DNA of 64,000 nucleotides from Ctena decussata (lineage: Eukaryota; Mollusca; Bivalvia; Lucinida; Lucinidae). Of this stretch, positions 25,701 through 37,700 are shown piece by piece (the stretch's first letter is position 1; each line of letters opens with the position of its first letter). The DNA is taken from NCBI GenBank assembly GCA_963989385.1, contig OZ022508.1, forward strand, positions 52,305,087 through 52,369,086, written 5' to 3'. Position numbers and translations under genes: made by a program. The notes below the pieces were generated by a model. The model did not search any database. It worked only from the letters and a program-made list of their open reading frames with translations, and was not told where the DNA came from.

Positions 25701-28700
25701 GGTACCGCCGATAACGCGAGCAGTGCCGAATTGGCACCGCTCACGTGATCGGCGCCGTTGATCACGTGAGCGGCGCCAAACCGGCACCGCTCACGTGAGC
25801 GTGACCGCTCACACAACACGGATTTACTGTTCTGTAGACAAACAATTCTTCGTAGCAATGTCATCTTTTTTGACGTTTTTTTGCGGTTGCAACAGGAGGT
25901 AATATTACAATATTGTCTCTCCTGATGCATATAAGCTATAAAAGTGTTTACTTATGTCTTATTATAGTGTGTGGCGACATCTTTTTTGATTGTTTTACGG
26001 GGAAACAATAAACTAAAGAATGCTGGGTAACAGTTTACTATTTAACATTGATGTGGCAGCTTTGTGTCTATATAGGCTTCTTGAGCGTATGTTCGCTTGC
26101 ATCAACCTCCCTGTCTTGTAGGTGCCATTTTTGTATGTTGCTAAGAGACGTTTAGCTGTTACGTTAATGACGTTATGAAGCCAATAGACGTTAAGCTGTA
26201 GCCTTGTTAAGCTAGCAATTGGTCCTTATGCTCAGTGGTGAAGCAGGAGCACTTGGGGTATAATAGAATACGGAGTGACTGGAAAACTCCGGCTTTACCC
26301 CTGAACATTGATCCTATTCGGACATTCGTAGTTTGTGGAGCTGATAGACCCAGTGGAGCTCCTTTCTCCGACGGACGGCAGTGCTTTTTTCACTGTCAGG
26401 GTCTGATGCTAAAATTTCAACAATCTGAAATTTCATATGTTGTAGGGAGTAGTTGTTAGGTTAAAATGACTAGCGACCGGTGTGTCCCTTTTATTGCGGG
26501 TGTCACGTTGGTGCTCTATCATTCTGACCTTTGTCTTTCTATTAGTTTCGCCGACGTCTTGTTGTTTGCAAAGTTTGCATGTTATTAAATAGACAACATT
26601 TCTTGTTGTGCAGTGTCCTCTCAGAGGGAATTTATAATTGTACTATGTGCACGTATTAGTGAACACTTTAAATTTGTTTCTATCATGTGCAGTATTTACA
26701 ATTTATCGTAGTACAATCTTGTACTTGTTTTTTTGCGTCAGGCCGTTTTTGCCCGCGTGTTTTTGAGTGAGTTTTCTCGAAGAATCTGAGAGTGTCATAC
26801 CAAGCTTTGGTAAAGTCGGTGTCGTCTTTGGCACGAATATGCCGTTGATCGTAAGGCCAGATAGTGTGATGTTTCTTTCTATACATTCCCTTAGAAACTC
26901 GTTAATTGTCTTGTTCTTGTTAACTTCGACAGATAACCCCTAGTATCTTTGTAGAGTAGGTGAATTTCTAGTGGATAGCTCCTAAGTTTTCCTCCTCTTT
27001 GAGGTTTCTACGTCTCCGTCGTCCCTTGTCCGCTTTTTTGGGCGTTTGTTAGACGACTGTGAACTGTCAGAAATCGACGGTGTTGTCAGAGTTAGTCCGC
27101 TCATACTGGCGCTGACTGACATATCACTGTTATTCCTTGTTGGATTCTCTGATTTGGACTACTGCGACGGTGGACCCAGGTCCGGGCGCTAAGTGTGGGT
27201 TATAAAACTAGAAAGTAGTGACTGGTGACTCAGCCCTGGGTCCTCGTCGTGATGCTTATGTGCACTCATAAGGCTTTGCAACGTTTCTGACTAGTTTCGT
27301 CAGATTATTCTGACTCCTCAGAGATTTTCGTGTTTGAAATAGCCTGTTGCTTGCTTGTTTATATTGTCCCGCGCGCCGCTCACGTGATCCGCGCCGAAAA
27401 CGGCGCTCCCTGTCACGTGAGCGGCCCAGGGCCGCTCTAAACGGCTCCGAATTAGCACGTGAGTGGTGCTCACTTGGTCACGTGAGCGGCCCCATTGTTG
27501 TGTGAGCGGCCATAAGCCTCCCACGTGAGCGGCGCTGGACCGATCACGTGAGAGGTACCGCCGATAACGCGAGCAGTGCCGAATTGGCACCGCTCACGTG
27601 ATCGGCGCCGTTGATCACGTGAGCGGCGCCAAACCGGCACCGCTCACGTGAGCGTGACCGCTCACACAACACGGATTTACTGTTCTGTAGACAAACAATT
27701 CTTCGTAGCAATGTCATCTTTTTTGACGTTTTTTTGCGGTTGCAACAGGAGGTAATATTACAATATTGTCTCTCCTGATGCATATAAGCTATAAAAGTGT
27801 TTACTTATGTCTTATTTTATAGCTTATATGCATCAGGAGAGACAATATTGTAATATTACCTCCTGTTGCAACCGCAAAAAAACGTCAAAAAAGATGACAT
27901 TGCTACGAAGAATTGTTTGTCTACAGAACAGTAAATCCGTGTTGTGTGAGCGGTCACGCTCACGTGAGCGGTGCCGGTTTGGCGCCGCTCACGTGATCAA
28001 CGGCGCCGATCACGTGAGCGGTGCCAATTCGGCACTGCTCGCGTTATCGGCGGTACCTCTCACGTGATCGGTCCAGCGCCGCTCACGTGGGAGGCTTATG
28101 GCCGCTCACACAACAATGGGGCCGCTCACGTGACCAAGTGAGCACCACTCACGTGCTAATTCGGAGCCGTTTAGAGCGGCCCTGGGCCGCTCACGTGACA
28201 GGGAGCGCCGTTTTCGGCGCGGATCACGTGAGCGGCGCGCGGGACAATATAAACAAGCAAGCAACAGGCTATTTCAAACACGAAAATCTCTGAGGAGTCA
28301 GAATAATCTGACGAAACTAGTCAGAAACGTTGCAAAGCCTTATGAGTGCACATAAGCATCACGACGAGGACCCAGGGCTGAGTCACCAGTCACTACTTTC
28401 TAGTTTTATAACCCACACTTAGCGCCCGGACCTGGGTCCACCGTCGCAGTAGTCCAAATCAGAGAATCCAACAAGGAATAACAGTGATATGTCAGTCAGC
28501 GCCAGTATGAGCGGACTAACTCTGACAACACCGTCGATTTCTGACAGTTCACAGTCGTCTAACAAACGCCCAAAAAAGCGGACAAGGGACGACGGAGACG
28601 TAGAAACCTCAAAGAGGAGGAAAACTTAGGAGCTATCCACTAGAAATTCACCTACTCTACAAAGATACTAGGGGTTATCTGTCGAAGTTAACAAGAACAA

Positions 28701-31700
28701 GACAATTAACGAGTTTCTAAGGGAATGTATAGAAAGAAACATCACACTATCTGGCCTTACGATCAACGGCCTATTCGTGCCAAAGACGACACCGACTTTA
28801 CCAAAGCTTGGTATGACACTCTCAGATTCTTCGAGAAAACTCACTCAAAAACACGCGGGCAAAAACGGCCTGACGCAAAAAAACAAGTACAAGATTGTAC
28901 TACGATAAATTGTAAATACTGCACATGATAGAAACAAATTTAAAGTGTTCACTAATACGTGCACATAGTACAATTATAAATTCCCTCTGAGAGGACACTG
29001 CACAACAAGAAATGTTGTCTATTTAATAACATGCAAACTTTGCAAACAACAAGACGTCGGCGAAACTAATAGAAAGACAAAGGTCAGAATGATAGAGCAC
29101 CAACGTGACACCCGCAATAAAAGGGACACACCGGTCGCTAGTCATTTTAACCTAACAACTACTCCCTACAACATATGAAATTTCAGATTGTTGAAATTTT
29201 AGCATCAGACCCTGACAGTGAAAAAAGCACTGCCGTCCGTCGGAGAAAGGAGCTCCACTGGGTCTATCAGCTCCACAAACTACGAATGTCCGAATAGGAT
29301 CAATGTTCAGGGGTAAAGCCGGAGTTTTCCAGTCACTCCGTATTCTATTATACCCCAAGTGCTCCTGCTTCACCACTGAGCATAAGGACCAATTGCTAGC
29401 TTAACAAGGCTACAGCTTAACGTCTATTGGCTTCATAACGTCATTAACGTAACAGCTAAACGTCTCTTAGCAACATACAAAAATGGCACCTACAAGACAG
29501 GGAGGTTGATGCAAGCGAACATACGCTCAAGAAGCCTATATAGACACAAAGCTGCCACATCAATGTTAAATAGTAAACTGTTACCCAGCATTCTTTAGTT
29601 TATTGTTTCCCCGTAAAACAATCAAAAAAGATGTCGCCACACACTATAATAAGACATAAGTAAACACTTTTATAGCTTATATGCATCAGGAGAGACAATA
29701 TTGTAATATTACCTCCTGTTGCAACCGCAAAAAAACGTCAAAAAAGATGACATTGCTACGAAGAATTGTTTGTCTACAGAACAGTAAATCCGTGTTGTGT
29801 GAGCGGTCACGCTCACGTGAGCGGTGCCGGTTTGGCGCCGCTCACGTGATCAACGGCGCCGATCACGTGAGCGGTGCCAATTCGGCACTGCTCGCGTTAT
29901 CGGCGGTACCTCTCACGTGATCGGTCCAGCGCCGCTCACGTGGGAGGCTTATGGCCGCTCACACAACAATGGGGCCGCTCACGTGACCAAGTGAGCACCA
30001 CTCACGTGCTAATTCGGAGCCGTTTAGAGCGGCCCTGGGCCGCTCACGTGACAGGGAGCGCCGTTTTCGGCGCGGATCACGTGAGCGGCGCGCGGGACAA
30101 TATAAACAAGCAAGCAACAGGCTATTTCAAACACGAAAATCTCTGAGGAGTCAGAATAATCTGACGAAACTAGTCAGAAACGTTGCAAAGCCTTATGAGT
30201 GCACATAAGCATCACGACGAGGACCCAGGGCTGAGTCACCAGTCACTACTTTCTAGTTTTATAACCCACACTTAGCGCCCGGACCTGGGTCCACCGTCGC
30301 AGTAGTCCAAATCAGAGAATCCAACAAGGAATAACAGTGATATGTCAGTCAGCGCCAGTATGAGCGGACTAACTCTGACAACACCGTCGATTTCTGACAG
30401 TTCACAGTCGTCTAACAAACGCCCAAAAAAGCGGACAAGGGACGACGGAGACGTAGAAACCTCAAAGAGGAGGAAAACTTAGGAGCTATCCACTAGAAAT
30501 TCACCTACTCTACAAAGATACTAGGGGTTATCTGTCGAAGTTAACAAGAACAAGACAATTAACGAGTTTCTAAGGGAATGTATAGAAAGAAACATCACAC
30601 TATCTGGCCTTACGATCAACGGCCTATTCGTGCCAAAGACGACACCGACTTTACCAAAGCTTGGTATGACACTCTCAGATTCTTCGAGAAAACTCACTCA
30701 AAAACACGCGGGCAAAAACGGCCTGACGCAAAAAAACAAGTACAAGATTGTACTACGATAAATTGTAAATACTGCACATGATAGAAACAAATTTAAAGTG
30801 TTCACTAATACGTGCACATAGTACAATTATAAATTCCCTCTGAGAGGACACTGCACAACAAGAAATGTTGTCTATTTAATAACATGCAAACTTTGCAAAC
30901 AACAAGACGTCGGCGAAACTAATAGAAAGACAAAGGTCAGAATGATAGAGCACCAACGTGACACCCGCAATAAAAGGGACACACCGGTCGCTAGTCATTT
31001 TAACCTAACAACTACTCCCTACAACATATGAAATTTCAGATTGTTGAAATTTTAGCATCAGACCCTGACAGTGAAAAAAGCACTGCCGTCCGTCGGAGAA
31101 AGGAGCTCCACTGGGTCTATCAGCTCCACAAACTACGAATGTCCGAATAGGATCAATGTTCAGGGGTAAAGCCGGAGTTTTCCAGTCACTCCGTATTCTA
31201 TTATACCCCAAGTGCTCCTGCTTCACCACTGAGCATAAGGACCAATTGCTAGCTTAACAAGGCTACAGCTTAACGTCTATTGGCTTCATAACGTCATTAA
31301 CGTAACAGCTAAACGTCTCTTAGCAACATACAAAAATGGCACCTACAAGACAGGGAGGTTGATGCAAGCGAACATACGCTCAAGAAGCCTATATAGACAC
31401 AAAGCTGCCACATCAATGTTAAATAGTAAACTGTTACCCAGCATTCTTTAGTTTATTGTTTCCCCGTAAAACAATCAAAAAAGATGTCGCCACACACTAT
31501 AATAAGACATAAGTAAACACTTTTATAGCTTATATGCATCAGGAGAGACAATATTGTAATATTACCTCCTGTTGCAACCGCAAAAAAACGTCAAAAAAGA
31601 TGACATTGCTACGAAGAATTGTTTGTCTACAGAACAGTAAATCCGTGTTGTGTGAGCGGTCACGCTCACGTGAGCGGTGCCGGTTTGGCGCCGCTCACGT

Positions 31701-34700
31701 GATCAACGGCGCCGATCACGTGAGCGGTGCCAATTCGGCACTGCTCGCGTTATCGGCGGTACCTCTCACGTGATCGGTCCAGCGCCGCTCACGTGGGAGG
31801 CTTATGGCCGCTCACACAACAATGGGGCCGCTCACGTGACCAAGTGAGCACCACTCACGTGCTAATTCGGAGCCGTTTAGAGCGGCCCTGGGCCGCTCAC
31901 GTGACAGGGAGCGCCGTTTTCGGCGCGGATCACGTGAGCGGCGCGCGGGACAATATAAACAAGCAAGCAACAGGCTATTTCAAACACGAAAATCTCTGAG
32001 GAGTCAGAATAATCTGACGAAACTAGTCAGAAACGTTGCAAAGCCTTATGAGTGCACATAAGCATCACGACGAGGACCCAGGGCTGAGTCACCAGTCACT
32101 ACTTTCTAGTTTTATAACCCACACTTAGCGCCCGGACCTGGGTCCACCGTCGCAGTAGTCCAAATCAGAGAATCCAACAAGGAATAACAGTGATATGTCA
32201 GTCAGCGCCAGTATGAGCGGACTAACTCTGACAACACCGTCGATTTCTGACAGTTCACAGTCGTCTAACAAACGCCCAAAAAAGCGGACAAGGGACGACG
32301 GAGACGTAGAAACCTCAAAGAGGAGGAAAACTTAGGAGCTATCCACTAGAAATTCACCTACTCTACAAAGATACTAGGGGTTATCTGTCGAAGTTAACAA
32401 GAACAAGACAATTAACGAGTTTCTAAGGGAATGTATAGAAAGAAACATCACACTATCTGGCCTTACGATCAACGGCCTATTCGTGCCAAAGACGACACCG
32501 ACTTTACCAAAGCTTGGTATGACACTCTCAGATTCTTCGAGAAAACTCACTCAAAAACACGCGGGCAAAAACGGCCTGACGCAAAAAAACAAGTACAAGA
32601 TTGTACTACGATAAATTGTAAATACTGCACATGATAGAAACAAATTTAAAGTGTTCACTAATACGTGCACATAGTACAATTATAAATTCCCTCTGAGAGG
32701 ACACTGCACAACAAGAAATGTTGTCTATTTAATAACATGCAAACTTTGCAAACAACAAGACGTCGGCGAAACTAATAGAAAGACAAAGGTCAGAATGATA
32801 GAGCACCAACGTGACACCCGCAATAAAAGGGACACACCGGTCGCTAGTCATTTTAACCTAACAACTACTCCCTACAACATATGAAATTTCAGATTGTTGA
32901 AATTTTAGCATCAGACCCTGACAGTGAAAAAAGCACTGCCGTCCGTCGGAGAAAGGAGCTCCACTGGGTCTATCAGCTCCACAAACTACGAATGTCCGAA
33001 TAGGATCAATGTTCAGGGGTAAAGCCGGAGTTTTCCAGTCACTCCGTATTGTATTTATGTTTGTAGTTTACAGTTTCACAACTTCAGACATATTCATGGT
33101 ACTTCAGTTTGTGGATTTGTTAATGCACTTTTTCATCAGTCCTTAACAAAAAATGTCACGTTTTTCTCCGCATTTAAGTTCACATACTTATGCTGACAGA
33201 GAAAATCACGAACATTAAAACAGTAAAATTACTAGAACAGTTAAAGTAGCTTCCTTAGAGAATATCAATCAGTGATGTGAGCAGGATGATCTGTGTCTTT
33301 GCTATTTCTTTAAGGTATGAGGTACCTTTTCACATAGTTTCCCTACCATCATGGTCTGATCATTTAAGGTGTATGGGTACACCTGCGCGTTTTTTCCGCC
33401 ATTTTTACAAAATGGGACAATTTAAGTGGCTTCCTGTTTGCTTCCCTGGTCAATGAGGTCCTTCCGATATGGAGTCTAATCTTTATAGGGGTAAAAATTC
33501 TTTCCTTCACTAATGAGAATTGACCCTCATTGAGAAGAAGGCAACAATTAAAATAGCAGAGTTGCATCCCCTAAAAGTGTACTCATTCACTTTAATATAC
33601 TCTCCTTTCACAGCCCATTAAAAAAATCTAGCGACCAGATAAGTATGCGTTTTTATATTTTTTTATTTTTCATTGAAAATATTTGTTTCAAAAAGGAATA
33701 TATATATCTAAAGAAATTCCTTACCCCTGATTGATAACCGAGTCTGTGACAGGATAATTGTTCACTGGCATATGTAACCATTCATAAATTCTTGAAGCCC
33801 TCGTGCTGTATTCTTCTCTCTTCTCTCTCTCTTTCTGAGCTATCTCATCATGACGAGCTGTAACAATCACAGTGGCTTTAACATATTACTAACAAAAACA
33901 CTCATTCTGAAATCTTTTATTAGGTCCAATTTCAATTTCTGTCTTTATTATGAATTATCTATCCCACCAAAACTTAGAAAAGGGAATAAATATGTTGCAA
34001 TGGGAAGATAGGAAGTTAATATACTGCTATTAAAGCTAAGCTAATTTATTATAACTATCTTTGCAAAACATTTGCCTCCTTTACATACTGTGGTTCTGAG
34101 AGATAATACAGTACAGCCCCGGCTCTCCAACCCCACCCCACCCCACACACATACTCCTCCTTTGATGATTAGATGAGTCACTTACCTTTGAAATATTCTT
34201 TCCTCGGCAATGTTTTCCTCTGAGGAACTGAGATATGTTGATCATGGTGAGTGACTTCCTGCAGTTTCTGGAACAATCTTAGTCTCTGTTTTGGATCTGA
34301 AATAATGCAAAATTAAACTTAAGAGATACTTGTAAGATTACCGAGGCTTGGAAATATCTGCCTGCCTCGTAACAGATACTCTTAAAGGGAAGAATTTGCT
34401 CCCCCTGCAGGAGGAAATTCTTATTAAGAATAGCCATTTTTCAAAAGAGAACAAATTCAAACAGAAGAGGAAGAATTATTTTCTCCTGTGAAAAGGGGAT
34501 GAAACCTTTTCAACTTAGGCAGTGCTCCCTGTGAGATATGTCCATACACTTGAACTAACAATCTGGGAATAAGAGGTCATATTTTTACATTTGTTTCATC
34601 CAAAATCATATGTTAGGTCACATTGGTAAGAGAGTTCCCAGAGATCTCATCTTCTGTCTATGGTGATTTTCGTTATCAGCGTTTGGGTGTCTTGCTCTCT

Positions 34701-37700
34701 GAAATTTGGTTACATTTAGGTAAATGGGTGCCAATACAGGGGAAGCAACTCTGTCATTTCATTTTTGCCCCCCTTCTCACTGGAGGTCAACTCTTAATGG
34801 TAAGAGCTTGCTCCCCTAGGACCAAATTCTTTCCTTTAGCAGTTATTCCTTTCTGGAAGGGCTTTGACATTCAGGGAAGCTTTCACAAAGTTATAAATAG
34901 AGGATCCAACATGAGTGGTCATTTCATATGAAATTTATCAAACTAGCCTTCGGCAAGTATCATAAATCTTACATGAAATGACCAAGAGTGTAAGATTCTG
35001 TTTATCATATGACCCTTTTAAATGGGATTTTAACGCCTTCTAACTTAATATGATTTTAATAAGAAAACACATTGTTGACATGGATGTTGTCAATGACGTT
35101 ACGTGTATACGCCAAAGTGTTATTACACATGTGGTCATACCATTTTTATGACACAACATTATCCACTGAATAATAGCGATGTCATATGATAAAGGTATTT
35201 CCCTCTGTAAGAATGTCGAATTATTCTCTTATCAAATTGTGCATGCCCAGATCAGCATGTAGTCTTGTTAGAGTATGCACAGTTTACTCTGAAAACATCT
35301 ACAAGGTGCATGTAGTTGTCTTATCAAAATGTATATGCTCAGATCTGATTTGAATAATTAGAATTGTCTTATGAATGTAAGACAAGTATATGGACCAGAC
35401 CTGCCCACATACAGGACAGCTCACCTAACTTGCATCATATGAAAAAAATGTAGCCTAAACATCCAATTTCAGACCAGTTGCTGAACTGGCTCAACAGTAG
35501 GCTGACAGAAAAACACTAAAATATTACCCAGCTTGCTAATCTTTTTCTTCCTTTCAGCATTGTATTTCATTTTCTTGGCCCTTTGCATCATAAGATGAGC
35601 TGTGCTGGAGTCTTTAAAGCCCCTGAAAACAGAATCAAGCATGAGATTTCATATAAAATTATGGTTTCTTAGTAAAAAAATTAATTTGCTTTCCTTCTCA
35701 TTATAGGGATCAAACATGGTTTTCAATGCATTAACGTTTGATACTTGCAACTCTTAGTTGACCCCATTCTGAAAGGAATTTGTCACCCTGGGAAACAGAG
35801 GACAGAAAGCCATGGAAGTTGGTTTAAACAATATTTCATTCAACTATGACGTTTTATATACTCAGAGTACGATTTTCATGTAAAGGATTTGGTCGAAAGC
35901 TCATGGCTTGTATGGACCATTTTCTATGGAAGTTATTCCTCTTTGTCTCTGTATAAATGATGGGAAATCATGGAGGTGTACCCATACACCTTGATAATAA
36001 AGACATTTACAATGGATACCTACCATTCCTCTGACAGCTTTTCCTCTTTCTTTGAGATCCCAGTCCTCTGAGTGTCAGCCCCACTGCTCACAGTGGAAGG
36101 CGGTCGGGGTATTCTCCCTAAGGGGTTGTTAATGTCTGACAGTGGGGATTCCAAGTTCTTCCAGGCCCTTCTAGGGTTGCTAGGGGGACGTTCACCGGTG
36201 TTAATTGGTGGAACTTTGGGTCGACCAGATGGAGGCTTCCTCAGGATAGGGTTACTGGTGGTGGTGTAAATAACATTGCAGGTTACCATTTTGAACAAAA
36301 ATAAAATATTATCATTTTGAAATTATCAAACTATATATTAGATACATTTTGTGATTTTGAAACATTTACAAATTTTAACTCACAAATATTACAGCACACC
36401 TTAAATACTGGAGCAGAGGTGAGTGCATAAAATGGCAGTAGGGGCAGTCTGATCATGGTCTGCTTTATTATTATATTTATGATTATTTTTTCAAATTGCA
36501 GACAGAAAATTTTAAGACACAGTCAAGAAGTCCCAATACTTAGGGCAATCACTCATACCTACATTTAGTAAGATGGATCTAGATTTCTGGGGTTATTCTG
36601 AAAGAGAAAAAGAACTCGACCAAATAAATACACACAGAAAAATTATCAGAGAATTATCATTTAAAATACTCTCTTTGTGTAGAGTTGAGCTTACCTTGCT
36701 GGTATCACTGGTGTACTTGGGGGCCTCCAGTCATCATCTAGTAAGCCCTGAAAGGATTTAAGTACAGTAGAACTTCAACGGCTCAAACCCAGATTGCTTG
36801 TTAACACTGCCTGACTAGCACTCTTTCTTTGGTCCCTTGAGGTCATTTTATATAGAAACTACCCCTGGATGGCTAGAAATACCCTTGGCTGGAACTAATT
36901 TTCATGGTCCCAATCCTGTTTGAGCCAATAAAGTTCTATTGTACATGGAAAAACTTTCTTTTGTTCTTAAAAAAATATTGGTTAAAGCTACATGTTCAAG
37001 TATTAATCAATAAATATGACACATGTGAAATAATGAAAATATAAACAAAATTTTAAGATGTATTGCAACACCTCCATGTTAACAATGTTTGCGAACAAAG
37101 TAAGTTCTTTCCTTGATGAGTTGACCCTCACTAGGCAGAAATAAGAATGACAAAGTTGCTTCACCAATCACCTTAAGCCTCAGTATACATGCAATGTACA
37201 GGACTAACCCAGGACTATGAACCATGAGAAAAACAACAAAGTGGCATGTGTGCCCAAGGAAGATTCAAATTATTTGCCCAGTCTGATCAGGGTCTTCGCT
37301 GTCTGCACAGAGCTAGCTTAGACTCTTAGCTTCCATTCAACTGCACAGTGAAAACTCTGATCAGACTGGGCAGATGCCCGGGCTGATCTGAGTCTTCACT
37401 ATGAGCCCATGCCACTTTGTTGGTTTTGTTGTGTTGCGGCTCATATGAGGATAGAGCTGCCTGAGAAAACTGCAAAACCAGTTGAGAATGCTCCCTTGGT
37501 GAGTCTGAACTAGCTTGGCATTGATTGCTATTCCTTATGCAGTGTTTCACACACTGCAGAATGGTAACAACAACTCTGTGGAAGGCAGTGTCTTAGCTGT
37601 CTGCACAGTGCCACTAAACAGAGCTAAACCATGAAGCTCAACAGAAGTTTACACCGCTGCCAAAAATAAATATGTATGTTTCACTTCTGCAGGTAAGACA

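Larger units (their letters stand above)
23499..27814 (-). repeat. Left half of array: 2.3 units, minus orientation
   Basis: Units repeat with an 1853-bp period (for example 23612, 25465 and 27318 are equivalent positions). Read on the minus strand from the centre, it starts in the spacer before the E-box block and ends 84 nt after the third hammerhead cleavage site. This half is in the sense orientation of LRRIQ1. Confidence 0.93.
23499..33050. mobile_element. Penelope-like/retrozyme-like inverted array of 1853-bp units
   Basis: A 9.55 kb insertion built from 1853-bp units. The minus-strand half (23499 to about 27814) holds about 2.3 units and the plus-strand half (about 27815-33050) about 2.8, head to head. 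Position x in one half pairs with 55611 minus x in the other. Each unit has, in order: nine CACGTG sites, a TATA box, a hammerhead ribozyme, a short NLS-like start of a reading frame, and GIY-YIG endonuclease remnants. No reverse transcriptase is present. Penelope-like elements are known for tandem pseudo-LTR arrangement, type I hammerheads, a C-terminal GIY-YIG domain, inverted partial copies and variable target duplications, all of which fit. I infer a non-autonomous derivative mobilised in trans. Copies look almost identical, so the event is recent or the assembly collapsed or expanded it. Confidence 0.88.
27815..33050 (+). repeat. Right half of array: 2.8 units, plus orientation
   Basis: Inverted copy of the left half, same 1853-bp period (28021, 29874 and 31727 equivalent). 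The last unit stops about 47 bp past the remnant endonuclease stop codon, followed directly by the target duplication. The halves meet at 27797-27814, an 18-nt non-palindromic spacer. Confidence 0.93.

Noticed and set aside
28489..29297. Selenoprotein reading of the stops, as reported for some Penelope-like relatives
   Set aside because: The in-frame stops are TAG and TAA as well as TGA, and frame changes are also needed. Decay is simpler.
33719..33726. TAA after exon 19 as the end of LRRIQ1
   Set aside because: The site is a strong GGGTAAG donor, and splicing to 22994 continues the frame through three more exons to a conserved-looking C terminus.
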